From Pseudomonas sp. BN102 (lineage in GTDB: Bacteria > Pseudomonadota > Gammaproteobacteria > Pseudomonadales > Pseudomonadaceae): 64,000 nt of DNA. Position numbers and translations under genes: made by a program. The notes below the pieces were generated by a model, which saw nothing but the letters and a program-made list of their open reading frames with translations, ran no database searches and had not been told where the DNA came from. Of the stretch, positions 15,883 through 24,277 are shown piece by piece; within the stretch, counting starts at the first letter, position 1; each line of letters opens with the position of its first letter. The stretch lies in assembly GCF_029871245.1 (NCBI RefSeq), contig NZ_SSON01000075.1, positions 138,943-202,942 of the forward strand. The letters are read 5' to 3'.

Positions 15883-17484
15883 TTACTTGCCGATGCTCAC
15901 ACCGTAGAAGGAGTTGAGGCCGAACGGGCTGATCTTGAAGTCCTGCACGTTCTTGCGCATCGGTTGGTACACGGTGGAGTGGGCGATCGGGGTGATCGGC
16001 ACATTGTCCTTGAGAATGTGCTGCGCCTGCTTGTACAGCTCGGTGCGTTTGGCCTGATCGGTGGTGCGTTTGGCTTCCTTGATCAGTTTGTCGTAGCTGG
16101 CGTCGCACCACTTGGAGAAGTTGTTGCCGTCTACCGCGTCGCAGCCGTAGAGGGTGCCCAGCCAGTTGTCCGGGTCACCGTTGTCGCCGCTCCAGCCGAT
16201 CAGCATGGTGTCGTGCTCGCCGCCCTTGGCGCGCTTGAGGTATTCGCCCCATTCGTAGGTGACGATCTTCGCCTTGATACCCACCTTGGCCCAGTCGGAC
16301 TGCAGCATCTCCGCCATCAACTTCGCGTTGGGGTTGTAGGGGCGCTGCACCGGCATGGCCCAGAGGGTGATCTCGGTGCCTTCCTTGACGCCTGCGGCCT
16401 TCAGCAGCTCCTTGGCTTTTTCCGGGTTGTAGCCGGCATCCTTGATGGTCTCGTCATAGGACCACTGGGTCGGCGGCATGCCGTTCACGGCCAGTTGGCC
16501 GGCGCTCTGGTAGACCGCGTCGATGATGGCTTGCTTGTTCACCGCCATGTCCAGCGCCTGGCGCACTTCCAGCTTGTCCAGCGGCTTGTGCAGGACGTTG
16601 TAGGCGATATAGCCATCGTTGAAGCCCGGCTGCGATGGCATTTTCAGGTTCGGGTCTTTTGTCAGCGATTCCAGGTCGGCCGGGCGCGGGAAGAGGGTGA
16701 TCTGGCATTCATTGGCCTTGAGCTTCTGCATGCGCACCGAAGCATCGGTGCTGATGGAGAAGATCAGGTTGTCGATCTTCACGTCACCCGGAACCCAGTA
16801 GTCCTTGTTGCCGGTGAAACGAATCTGCGCGTCCTTCTGGTAACGCTTGAACACGAAGGGGCCGGTGCCGATCGGCTTCTGGTTGATGTCCGCGGCCTTG
16901 CCTTGTTTCAGCAGCTGGTCTGCATATTCGGCGGACTGGATCGATGCGAAGCTCATCGCCAGGTTCTGGATGAAAGCGGCGTCGACGCTGGCCAGGGTGA
17001 ACTTGACGGTCTGGTCATCGACCTTCTCCACCTTGGAGATGTTCGCGTCCATGCCCATGTCGGTGAAGTAGGGGAATTCGGTCGGGTAGACCTTACGGAA
17101 CGGGTGATCCTTGCTGAGCATGCGCTGGAAGGTGAAGAGCACGTCATCGGCGTTGAATTCTCGGGTCGGCTTGAAGTACTCGGTGGTGTGGAACTTCACG
17201 CCCTTGCGCAGGTGGAAGGTGTAGGTCAGGCCATCTGCGGATACGTCCCACTTCTCGGCCAGGCCCGGGATCACGGCGGTGCCGCCGCGTTCGAACTGGG
17301 TCAGGCGGTTGAAGACGGTTTCCGCGGAAGCGTCGAAATCGGTGCCGGTGGTGTATTGGCCCGGGTCGAAGCCGGCGGGGCTGCCTTCGGAGCAGAAGAC
17401 CAGATTGCTTGCAGCGCTGGCGAAAGGTGCGCTGGCGATCAGCCCAGCAGCGACTAGAGCCTGGATGACGGCGTTTTTACGCAT
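15883..17484 (-). CDS. dppA1: Third peptide-binding protein (SBP family 5), near-twin of dppA
   Basis: A 533-residue periplasmic binding protein. The frame is open 30 codons upstream, but the ATG at 17484 gives a proper signal peptide (MRKNAVIQALVAAGLIASAPFA). The mature region repeats that of 10270-11871 nearly word for word (TEYFKPTREFNADDVLFTF, GPFVFKRYQKDAQIRFTG, NPNAKLMAEMLQSDWAKVG). It corresponds in position to P. aeruginosa PA4496. The two genes share blocks of at least 50 identical nucleotides, for example 10727-10779 with 16340-16392. Its upstream gap contains hairpins and a dyad (17522-17574). Confidence 0.92.
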   Translation of the reverse strand: MRKNAVIQALVAAGLIASAPFASAASNLVFCSEGSPAGFDPGQYTTGTDFDASAETVFNRLTQFERGGTAVIPGLAEKWDVSADGLTYTFHLRKGVKFHTTEYFKPTREFNADDVLFTFQRMLSKDHPFRKVYPTEFPYFTDMGMDANISKVEKVDDQTVKFTLASVDAAFIQNLAMSFASIQSAEYADQLLKQGKAADINQKPIGTGPFVFKRYQKDAQIRFTGNKDYWVPGDVKIDNLIFSISTDASVRMQKLKANECQITLFPRPADLESLTKDPNLKMPSQPGFNDGYIAYNVLHKPLDKLEVRQALDMAVNKQAIIDAVYQSAGQLAVNGMPPTQWSYDETIKDAGYNPEKAKELLKAAGVKEGTEITLWAMPVQRPYNPNAKLMAEMLQSDWAKVGIKAKIVTYEWGEYLKRAKGGEHDTMLIGWSGDNGDPDNWLGTLYGCDAVDGNNFSKWCDASYDKLIKEAKRTTDQAKRTELYKQAQHILKDNVPITPIAHSTVYQPMRKNVQDFKISPFGLNSFYGVSIGK

Positions 17485-17521
17485 GTTGACCTCATGTTTT
17501 GTTCTGTTTGTCATCGTGAGG

Positions 17522-17574
17522 GGTCCCTTTTGGGGACCTTGCGTGAAGCTATGCAGGGCATATGCCCGACGCAA
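17522..17574 (-). promoter_or_regulatory. Dyad-rich leader upstream of the dppA1 gene
   Basis: It contains a GGTCCC/GGGACC hairpin (17522-17538), a perfect 12-bp palindrome GGGCATATGCCC (17556-17567) and flanking TTGCGT/ACGCAA inverted repeats (17539-17544, 17569-17574). It lies 38-90 bases before the start codon. The palindromes suggest an operator or leader structure; the regulator is unknown, and the TTAAGT-type motifs of the psdR region are absent. Confidence 0.4.
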
Positions 17575-17696
17575 TAGCTGGACGGGAAAGAGTGTAGCCG
17601 GCGGAATAAAGCTGTAAGGGCTTGTCGCAATTCTGCAAATTCAGGCCGCAGAAAGGAGAAGGGCGCCGCGCCGAGCGGGCGGCACCCAGTGCCGCA

Positions 17697-18413
17697 TCAG
17701 GGCATTTGCACTTCGATGGTGCCGTCGGCGCTGACGTTGACGCGGCTGGTGCCGGCCTCGATCTCCGGGGCGGCGGCGCCTTCGGCATAACCCTTGGCGG
17801 CCATGGCGCGCATCATGATCGGCTGCGGTGGCTGGAAACCGCCGCTGTTCAGGCTCAGATTGACCAGCTTGTAGGCCTTGCCGCCGAGGGCGGCGGTAGC
17901 GAGCTGGGCGCGGGCCTTGAAGGCGTCCACGGCCTGCTTGATCAATTCGTCCTCGTGGGTCTTGCGAGTCTTCTCGGCGATGCTGAAGTTCATCCCAGCC
18001 ATCTTCAGTTTACCCAGCAGGTCGGCGCTGAGCTGGGACAGGGTGGCGAAATCGGCGCTTTCCAGGCGCAGTTCCGCGCGTTCGCGCCAGGCGGTGATCT
18101 TCTGGCCCTTATCGTCGTACACCGGGTAGCTGTTGCGGCTCCCCAAGCTGACGGTGACGCCCTTGGACTTGCGTGCTTTCTCGACGGCGGCGTTGAGGGT
18201 GCGGGTGATTTCGTCGGCCAGCTTGGCCGGGTCGGTGTTCTGCGACTCGCTGTACAGGATCACGTGCATCAGGTCATGGGCCACTTCCTGGCTGACTTCG
18301 GCGCGCACCGCCACCTGGTTGTAGTGGACCTCGTCGCCGGCCTGGGCCGAGAGGCTGCCGAGGCTGGCGGCGCAAAGGGCGAGGGCGGCGGCGAGGCGGG
18401 TGAACTTGGGCAT
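17697..18413 (-). CDS. SIMPL domain (DUF541) periplasmic protein
   Basis: The 238-residue protein begins with a signal peptide (MPKFTRLAAALALCAASLGSLSAQA); the upstream extension reads through repeat DNA and is not coding. The SIMPL/DUF541 fold covers about 30-235, with the typical VSLGSRNSYPVYDDKGQKI and INAA/LNSGG-type segments. Family members form oligomeric periplasmic or outer-membrane-associated shells; the function is not settled, with oxidative-stress tolerance and signalling both proposed. It is a single gene between dppA1 and the divergent roxSR, so no pathway is implied. Confidence 0.85.
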   Translation of the reverse strand: MPKFTRLAAALALCAASLGSLSAQAGDEVHYNQVAVRAEVSQEVAHDLMHVILYSESQNTDPAKLADEITRTLNAAVEKARKSKGVTVSLGSRNSYPVYDDKGQKITAWRERAELRLESADFATLSQLSADLLGKLKMAGMNFSIAEKTRKTHEDELIKQAVDAFKARAQLATAALGGKAYKLVNLSLNSGGFQPPQPIMMRAMAAKGYAEGAAAPEIEAGTSRVNVSADGTIEVQMP

Positions 18414-18558
18414 GACGACTCCTTGTGGGACTGGGTTCGCGCGGGTTGCGCGGTGATTCTCCGTATTGGACGAGGGTAACCGGCCATTCGGGTTAACCGG
18501 CGCAGTTGACCAGAAGCAGGGACGGATGTTCCAGGCATGCTGGCTTTCTGATGACGTG

Positions 18559-18654
18559 GTAGGGGCGAATTCATTCGCCAAGCAGACCGCAGGTCTGCCC
18601 CACGAGGTCGAAGGGGGCAGCTGCGCCGCCCTTGGCGAATGAATTCGCCCCTAC
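18559..18654. repeat. REP-like palindrome, GGGGCGAATTCATTCGC family, copy 2
   Basis: Perfect 24-bp inverted arms (18559-18582, 18631-18654), with an inner region containing GCAGACC/GGTCTGC. It fills the 347-base gap (18414-18760) between the SIMPL gene and roxS. The remainder holds the divergent promoter regions; the only core element visible is TATACT at 18733-18738, 22 bases before roxS. Confidence 0.9.
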
Positions 18655-18760
18655 AGGAATGCCGTACCCGCATTGGGTAGATGACTACTGCGGCGAGTTG
18701 CCGCACAGCGGCGGGCCGGGGCGTGCCTTGGTTATACTCCGGCCAACTTTGGGAGTGCCC

Positions 18761-20017
18761 ATGCTCGAACCCGTACAGCTGTTGTCCGCCAGCCGCCAGA
18801 ACCTCCTGCGGCTGACCCTGATCCGCATCCTCGTCCTCGCTGCCCAGGCCGGCTCGGTCGGTCTCGCCTACAAGTCCCAACTGCTGCAGCTGCCCTGGTT
18901 GGCCCTGAGCCTGACCCTCGGCGTGTCGCTGGTGCTCTGCCTGGGCACGGCGCTGCGCCTGCGCGGCCCCTGGCCGGTGACCGAGCTGGAATATTCGGTG
19001 CAGCTGGGCTTCGACCTGATCATCCACAGCGTGCTGCTGTATTTCTCGGGGGGCTCTACCAACCCCTTCGTCTCCTATTACCTGGTGCCGCTGACCATTG
19101 CCGCAGCGACCCTCCCCTGGCTCTACACCGTTACCCTGGCCGGCCTTGCGCTGGCGGCCTACACCCTGCTGCTGGTGCTCTTCCACCCGCTGGAGATGCC
19201 CGCCGGACAGCGCGAGTCGCTGCTGGTCTACGGCATGTGGCTGAGCTTCGCCCTGGCGGCGGCGCTGATCACCTTCTTCGTCGCGCGGATGGCCGAGGAG
19301 CTGCGTCGGCAGGACCAGCTGCAAGCTGTGCGCCGCGAGGAAAGCATGCGCGACCAGCAACTGCTGGCGGTGGCGACCCAGGCCGCCGGCGCCGCCCACG
19401 AGCTGGGCACGCCGCTCGCGACCATGAGCGTGCTGTTGAAGGAGCTGCGCCAGGAGTATGGCGACAGGCCGGCGCTGCAGGATGACCTGGCCCTGCTGCA
19501 GGAGCAGGTGATGCTCTGCAAGGACACCCTGCAACACCTGGTGCGCGCTGCCGAGGCGGACCGCCGCCAGGCGGTGGTGGAACAGACAGTGATGGAATGG
19601 CTGGAGGTTGCTCTCAACCGCTGGCACCTGATGCGCCCCGAAGCCACCTACCGCTACCAATGCCTGGGCCTTGGTACGGCCCCCCGGCTGAAACCCCCGG
19701 CGGACCTGACCCAGGCTCTGCTGAACCTGCTCAACAACGCCGCCGATGCCTGCCCGGAAAAGCTCGACATCCGCCTCAACTGGGATCACCAGTGGATAGT
19801 CCTGAGCATCCGCGACCACGGCGCCGGCGTGCCCCTGGCCATCGCCGAGCAACTGGGCCGGCCCTTCTTCACCACCAAGGGCAAGGGTTTCGGCCTGGGC
19901 CTGTTCCTGAGCCAGGCCAGCGTCACCCGTGCCGGCGGTACGGTTAAACTCTATAACCATGAAGAAGGCGGCACCCTGACCGAGCTGCGCCTGCCGCGCG
20001 CCTACGGCGTCGCCTGA
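18761..20017 (+). CDS. roxS: Redox sensor histidine kinase RoxS (RegB/PrrB family)
   Basis: A 418-residue membrane kinase with an N-terminal six-helix region (about 20-175), including the quinone-site motif GGSTNPF (97-103). The H-box is AAHELGTPLA with H213, Cys253 (QVMLCKD) sits where RegB kinases carry their redox cysteine, and a C-terminal ATPase domain ends in GLGLFLSQASVTRAGG. The start ATG at 18761 was preferred because upstream codons run through the repeat. It phosphorylates RoxR encoded 24 bases downstream. In Pseudomonas RoxSR activates the cyanide-insensitive oxidase and other respiratory genes. Confidence 0.94.
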   Translation: MLEPVQLLSASRQNLLRLTLIRILVLAAQAGSVGLAYKSQLLQLPWLALSLTLGVSLVLCLGTALRLRGPWPVTELEYSVQLGFDLIIHSVLLYFSGGSTNPFVSYYLVPLTIAAATLPWLYTVTLAGLALAAYTLLLVLFHPLEMPAGQRESLLVYGMWLSFALAAALITFFVARMAEELRRQDQLQAVRREESMRDQQLLAVATQAAGAAHELGTPLATMSVLLKELRQEYGDRPALQDDLALLQEQVMLCKDTLQHLVRAAEADRRQAVVEQTVMEWLEVALNRWHLMRPEATYRYQCLGLGTAPRLKPPADLTQALLNLLNNAADACPEKLDIRLNWDHQWIVLSIRDHGAGVPLAIAEQLGRPFFTTKGKGFGLGLFLSQASVTRAGGTVKLYNHEEGGTLTELRLPRAYGVA

Positions 20018-20041
20018 GTGCCTTGACGACGAGGAAACGAA

Positions 20042-20602
20042 ATGACTGACGAACCCCTGATCGAAGGCGAAGAACAGCCCCACCTGCTGCTGGTGGACGA
20101 CGATGCCACCTTCACCCGCGTCATGGCGCGGGCCATGGGCCGTCGCGGATTGCGGGTGTCGGTCGCCGGCTCCGCTGAGGAAGGCCTGCTGCTGGCCAAG
20201 GAAGACCTGCCCGACTACGCCGTGCTCGACCTGAAGATGGACGGCGACTCGGGTCTGGTGCTGCTGCCCAAGCTGCTGGAGCTGGACCCGGAGATGCGCG
20301 TGGTGATCCTCACCGGCTATTCGAGCATCGCCACGGCGGTGGAAGCCATCAAGCGCGGCGCCGCCAACTACCTGTGCAAGCCGGCCGACGCCGACGACGT
20401 ACTCACTGCGCTGCTTTCCGAGCACGCCGATCTGGACAGCCTGGTGCCGGAAAACCCCATGTCGGTGGACCGACTGCAGTGGGAACACATCCAGCGGGTG
20501 CTGGCCGAGCACGACGGCAATATCTCCGCCACCGCCCGCGCCCTGGGCATGCACCGGCGGACATTGCAGCGCAAGCTGCAGAAACGGCCTGTGAAGCGCT
20601 AA
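20042..20602 (+). CDS. roxR: Response regulator RoxR (RegA/PrrA family)
   Basis: The 186-residue protein has a receiver domain with acidic pocket D19/D20, phospho-acceptor D63 (VLDLKMDG), T91 and K113 (LCKPAD). A short linker leads to a Fis-type helix-turn-helix (about 140-182, GNISATARALGMHRRTLQRKL) as in RegA. It is the partner of RoxS in a two-gene operon, with an AGGA-like site before the ATG. A complete REP-like palindrome follows and may serve as the 3' end. Confidence 0.95.
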   Translation: MTDEPLIEGEEQPHLLLVDDDATFTRVMARAMGRRGLRVSVAGSAEEGLLLAKEDLPDYAVLDLKMDGDSGLVLLPKLLELDPEMRVVILTGYSSIATAVEAIKRGAANYLCKPADADDVLTALLSEHADLDSLVPENPMSVDRLQWEHIQRVLAEHDGNISATARALGMHRRTLQRKLQKRPVKR

Positions 20603-20626
20603 GCCTGCTTCGGCCTGTCTCGTTCT

Positions 20627-20723
20627 TGTAGGGGCGAATTCATTCGCCAAGGGACACGCAGTGTCCCCCTGCAAGCCAGTGGGGCAGTCCTTCGGCTTTC
20701 TTGGCGAATGAATTCGCCCCACA
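20627..20723. repeat. REP-like palindrome, GGGGCGAATTCATTCGC family, copy 3
   Basis: The arms TGTAGGGGCGAATTCATTCG (20627 on) and CGAATGAATTCGCCCCACA (to 20723) match with one mismatch or offset at the outer end. A small GGACAC/GTGTCC hairpin lies inside. It is located between roxR and the AEC transporter gene. Confidence 0.88.
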
Positions 20724-20819
20724 GGGTGTGCCTGCCGTCTGAAAGCCCCGCGAAAGGCTTTTCCCCTCCGCCCTTGGTATCCTTAGCCGCCTAACTATCT
20801 TCCGTGCCAAGGTTCGCCA

Positions 20820-21761
20820 ATGCTCGCCGTCGTCCAGCAGACCCTCAGCATCACCGCCCCGGTGTTCTCCATGCTGTTCCTGGGTGTGGGGCTCAAGCGC
20901 CTCGGCTGGATCGACGCGGCTTTCATCAACACGGCGTCTTCCCTGGTGTTCAAGGGCACCATGCCGACCCTGCTGTTCCTCGGTATCGTCCAGGCGGACC
21001 TGCGCACCGCGTTGCAGCCGGCGTTGATCGGCTACTTCGTCGCGGCGACCCTGGTGTGCTTCCTGATCGGTTGGGGCTGGGCGGTCCTGCGCTGTCCGCA
21101 GGCGGATCGCGGCATCTATACCCAGGGCGCCTTCCGCGGCAACAACGGCATCATCGGCCTGGCCCTGGCCACCAGCATGTACGGCGACTACGGCCTGTCA
21201 GTGGGCGGCATACTCGGCGGGGTGGTGATACTCAGCTACAACACCCTGTCGTCCATCGTCCTCGCCATCTACAGCCCGGACGCCAAGAGCGACCCGCTGA
21301 GCCTGGCCAGGAGCATCTTCAGCAACCCGCTGATCATCGGCGTGCTGGCGGCGATCCCGGTGGCCTACTGGCAATTGCCGTTGCCGGCCTGGCTGATCAC
21401 CTCGGGCGAGTACTTCGCCCAGATGACCCTGCCGCTGGCGCTGATCTGCATCGGCGGGACCCTGTCCCTGGCGTCGCTGCGCGCGAGCAGCCGGATGGCC
21501 ATCAGCGCCAGCCTGATGAAGATGGTCTGGCTGCCGATCCTGGCCACTTTCGGCGCCTGGCTCTGCGGCTTCCGCAACGCCGAGCTGGCGATCCTCTTCC
21601 TCTATTTCGGCAGCCCTACCGCCGCGGCGAGCTTCGTGATGGCCCGCGCGGTGAACGGCAACCACGAGCTGGCGGCGGCGATCATCGTGATGACCACTCT
21701 GGCCGCGGTGGTGACCACCAACGTCGGGCTGTTCTTGTTGCAGTGGGCCGGTGTGATCTGA
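20820..21761 (+). CDS. AEC-family (auxin efflux carrier-like) transporter
   Basis: A 313-residue inner-membrane protein of about ten hydrophobic helices in two repeats. It starts MLAVVQQTLSITAPVFSMLF, a typical AEC N-terminus, and the second repeat contains PLALICIGGTLSLASLR. Bacterial AEC members export or import dicarboxylates such as malate or malonate, and amino-acid-like compounds; the substrate cannot be named here. It lies between roxR and a PcaC-like gene with no operon partner. It is absent, as far as I recall, from the matching P. aeruginosa position. Confidence 0.88.
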   Translation: MLAVVQQTLSITAPVFSMLFLGVGLKRLGWIDAAFINTASSLVFKGTMPTLLFLGIVQADLRTALQPALIGYFVAATLVCFLIGWGWAVLRCPQADRGIYTQGAFRGNNGIIGLALATSMYGDYGLSVGGILGGVVILSYNTLSSIVLAIYSPDAKSDPLSLARSIFSNPLIIGVLAAIPVAYWQLPLPAWLITSGEYFAQMTLPLALICIGGTLSLASLRASSRMAISASLMKMVWLPILATFGAWLCGFRNAELAILFLYFGSPTAAASFVMARAVNGNHELAAAIIVMTTLAAVVTTNVGLFLLQWAGVI

Positions 21762-21800
21762 GGCGCCACGTGGAGCGCAGGTAGGGTGCGGCGCTTTCGT

Positions 21801-21830
21801 AGGGTGGACATCGCTTTTCATGTCCACCCT
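21801..21830. repeat. GGGTGGACAT inverted repeat
   Basis: Perfect 11-bp arms AGGGTGGACAT / ATGTCCACCCT with an 8-nt loop lie between convergent genes. TAGGGTGCGGCGC and a weaker TGGTGGATCGATGAAGCG flank it. There is no T run, so a classical terminator is unlikely, although a hairpin 3' end is possible. Confidence 0.8.
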
Positions 21831-21903
21831 CGGGGCTTGGGTCGAGCGTCCTGGTGGATCGATGAAGCGTGGTCCCCCTACATGGCGGCTCGGTGAAGTC
21901 GGT

Positions 21904-22281
21904 TCAGGCCTTTTGGTAGTCGTCTATGACTTCCTGGGCGGCGCGGAAAGCGTCGATGGCGGCGGGAACCCCGGCATAGACGGCGCAATGCAGCAGGGCT
22001 TCGCGGATTTCTTCGACCGTGCAGCCATTGTTCAGCGCGCCGCGCACATGGCCTTTCAGCTCCTGCGGGCACTTGAGGGCGGTCAGCGCGGCCAGGGTGA
22101 TCAGGCTGCGGGTCTTGCGCGACAGGCCTTCGCGGTTCCAGACGCCACCCCAGGCATGTTCGTTGACGAAGTCCTGCAGCGGCTGGGTGAACTCGGTGGC
22201 GTTGCCCATGGCGCGGTCCACGAAGGCGTCGCCCATGACTTCCCGGCGTACCTGCAGGCCGGGTTTGCGTTCTTCGCTCAT
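21904..22281 (-). CDS. Carboxymuconolactone decarboxylase (PcaC-like) family protein
   Basis: This 125-residue all-helical protein is PcaC-like throughout: RSLITLAALTALKCPQELKG, then HVRGALNNGCTVEEIREALL, then HCAVYAGVPAAIDAFRAAQE. It lacks the CxxC pair of the AhpD branch. PcaC acts in the protocatechuate branch of the beta-ketoadipate pathway, but no other pca gene is nearby, so this may be a related hydro-lyase or decarboxylase with another substrate. It is 13 bases downstream of the RlpA-like gene on the same strand, possibly co-transcribed. Confidence 0.85.
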   Translation of the reverse strand: MSEERKPGLQVRREVMGDAFVDRAMGNATEFTQPLQDFVNEHAWGGVWNREGLSRKTRSLITLAALTALKCPQELKGHVRGALNNGCTVEEIREALLHCAVYAGVPAAIDAFRAAQEVIDDYQKA

Positions 22282-22294
22282 TGTGATTCTCCTG

Positions 22295-22681
22295 TCAGTC
22301 GAGACTTTCTACCCGCACCGGCACCACGCCGCTGCGAAGCATGCCCAGGGCCTCGGCGGCTTTGCGGGAAACGTCGATGATGCGCCCGCGTGAATAGGGG
22401 CCGCGGTCGTTGATGCGGACCACCACCGTGCGGTCGTTCCTGAGATTGGTGACGCGCACCCGGGTGCCGAAAGGCAGGGTGCGGTGGGCGGCGGTCAGTG
22501 AGTTCTGGTTGAAACGCTCACCGCTGGCGGTGCGTTTGCCGTGGTGCCGGGCGCCGTAATAGGAGGCCTTGCCTTCGGCGCGATAGTCGCCCGATGGTGT
22601 CTCACGATCACGCTCGAAGGGGGAATAGGAGCAGCCGACCAGCAGACTGGTGAAGGCGAGGAGGAAAAGCAGGCGCTGCAT
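22295..22681 (-). CDS. RlpA-like septal ring lipoprotein (double-psi beta-barrel)
   Basis: A 128-residue lipoprotein: its signal peptide ends in the lipobox LLVGC (Cys17). The RlpA double-psi beta-barrel follows (about 37-125: [50 protein letters not shown]). RlpA proteins bind or cleave denuded glycan strands at the septum. It lacks the C-terminal SPOR domain, so it is the short form and may not localise to the septum by itself. It lies between gatB and the PcaC-like gene. Confidence 0.9.
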   Translation of the reverse strand: MQRLLFLLAFTSLLVGCSYSPFERDRETPSGDYRAEGKASYYGARHHGKRTASGERFNQNSLTAAHRTLPFGTRVRVTNLRNDRTVVVRINDRGPYSRGRIIDVSRKAAEALGMLRSGVVPVRVESLD

Positions 22682-22692
22682 GGCATTACCTG

Positions 22693-22791
22693 TGTAGGGG
22701 CGAATTCATTCGCCAAGCAGGCCGAAAGGCTGTCCGCCTGGTGCCTGCGGGGAACGCGGTGCGTTCCTTGGCGAATGAATTCGCCCCCACA
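22693..22791. repeat. REP-like palindrome, GGGGCGAATTCATTCGC family, copy 4
   Basis: Left arm TGTAGGGGCGAATTCATTCG from 22693; right arm ending CGAATGAATTCGCCCCCACA at 22791. One internal mismatch separates the arms. It lies between gatB (whose stop is at 22821) and the RlpA-like gene. Confidence 0.88.
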
Positions 22792-22820
22792 AGGCGCCAG
22801 GCGGGATCTGCCGGGCAGTA

Positions 22821-24266
22821 TTACCCTTCGAGCTTTTTCTTCAGCAGTTCGTTCACTTGACCGGGGTTGGCCTTGCCCTTGGAGGCCTTCATCGCCTGGC
22901 CGACGAAGAAGCCGAACATCTTGCCGCGCTTGGCCTCGTCGCTGGCGCGGTACTGTTCGACCTGGGCGGCATTGGCGGCCAGCACTTCGTCGAGCATGGC
23001 GTCGATGGCGCCGGTATCGGTGACCTGCTTGAGCCCCTTCTGCTCGATGATCTGGTCGGCCGAGCCTTCACCGGCGGCCATGGCCTCGAAGACCATCTTG
23101 GCGATCTTGCCGGAGATGGTGTTGTCCTTGATGCGCAGGATCATGCCGCCCAGCTGCTCGGCGGAAACCGGCGACTGCTCGATCTCCAGGCCTTCCTTGT
23201 TGAGCAGGCTGGAGAGTTCGACCATCACCCAGTTGGCGGCCAGCTTGGCGTCGCCGCAGACCTGGTTCACGGCTTCGAAGTAGTCGGCCATCTCGCGGCT
23301 GGCGGAGAGGACGCTGGCGTCGTAGGCAGAGAGGCCGAACTCGCTCTGGAAGCGCTCGCGCTTCTGGGTCGGCAGCTCCGGCAGGCTGGCGCGGATTTCG
23401 TCGAGGAAGCTGTGCTCGATCACCACCGGCAGCAGGTCGGGGCAGGGGAAGTAACGGTAGTCGTTGGCCTCTTCCTTGCTCCGCATGGAGCGGGTCTCGT
23501 CCTTGTTCGGGTCGTACAGGCGGGTTTCCTGCACCACCTTGCCGCCATCCTCGATCAGTTCGATCTGCCGCTGCACTTCGTGGTTGATGGCCTTCTCGAT
23601 GAAGCGGAAGGAGTTGACGTTCTTGATCTCGGCGCGGGTGCCGAAGGCTTCCTGGCCTTTCGGGCGCACGGAGACGTTGCAATCGCAACGCAGCGAGCCT
23701 TCGGCCATGTTGCCGTCGCAGATGCCGAGGTAGCGCACCAGGGCGTGGATCGCCTTGACGTAGGCCACTGCTTCCTTGGCGCTGCGGATGTCCGGCTCGG
23801 AAACGATTTCCAGCAGCGGGGTGCCGGCTCGGTTCAGGTCGATGCCGCTCATGCCGTGGAAGTCTTCGTGCAGGCTCTTGCCGGCGTCCTCTTCCAGGTG
23901 CGCGCGGGTGATGCCGATGCGCTTGACGGTGCCGTCTTCCAGGGTGATGTCGAGGAAACCCTTGCCGACGATGGGGTGATCCATCTGGCTGGTCTGGTAA
24001 CCCTTGGGCAGGTCCGGATAGAAGTAGTTCTTGCGGGCGAAGACGTTCTTCCCGGCGATCTGGGCGTCGATGGCCAGGCCGAATTTGCAGGCCATGCGCA
24101 CTGCTTCCGCGTTCAGCACCGGCAGGGTGCCGGGCATGCCGAGGTCAACCAGGTTGGCCTGAGTGTTGGGCTCGGCGCCGAAGGTGGTGGCGCTGCCGGA
24201 GAAGATCTTCGATTGGGTGCTGAGCTGTGCGTGGATTTCCAGCCCGATGACTGTTTCCCATTGCAT
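22821..24266 (-). CDS. gatB: Asp-tRNA(Asn)/Glu-tRNA(Gln) amidotransferase subunit B
   Basis: The 481-residue GatB binds misacylated tRNA and carries the kinase-like site that activates the Glu or Asp carboxylate. It starts [20 protein letters not shown] and contains the conserved [23 protein letters not shown] and [12 protein letters not shown]. The C-terminal YqeY-like tail ends in [17 protein letters not shown]. It is last in the gatC-gatA-gatB operon on the minus strand, 11 bases after gatA. It ends at a REP-like palindrome. Confidence 0.98.
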   Translation of the reverse strand: MQWETVIGLEIHAQLSTQSKIFSGSATTFGAEPNTQANLVDLGMPGTLPVLNAEAVRMACKFGLAIDAQIAGKNVFARKNYFYPDLPKGYQTSQMDHPIVGKGFLDITLEDGTVKRIGITRAHLEEDAGKSLHEDFHGMSGIDLNRAGTPLLEIVSEPDIRSAKEAVAYVKAIHALVRYLGICDGNMAEGSLRCDCNVSVRPKGQEAFGTRAEIKNVNSFRFIEKAINHEVQRQIELIEDGGKVVQETRLYDPNKDETRSMRSKEEANDYRYFPCPDLLPVVIEHSFLDEIRASLPELPTQKRERFQSEFGLSAYDASVLSASREMADYFEAVNQVCGDAKLAANWVMVELSSLLNKEGLEIEQSPVSAEQLGGMILRIKDNTISGKIAKMVFEAMAAGEGSADQIIEQKGLKQVTDTGAIDAMLDEVLAANAAQVEQYRASDEAKRGKMFGFFVGQAMKASKGKANPGQVNELLKKKLEG

Positions 24267-24277
24267 ATGCGTGTTCC

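Noticed and set aside
18269-20722. An 817-codon open frame on the minus strand opposite roxSR
   Set aside because: It is Gln/His/Arg-rich, runs through REP-like repeats and lies opposite two clearly conserved genes; it is a high-GC shadow frame.
21904-22281. Genuine pcaC of a protocatechuate operon
   Set aside because: No other aromatic-degradation gene is nearby, so only family membership is claimed.
4555-22791. Spaced repeated GAATTCATTCGC sequences as a CRISPR-like array
   Set aside because: The copies are kilobases apart, inverted pairs rather than direct repeats, and no cas gene is present.
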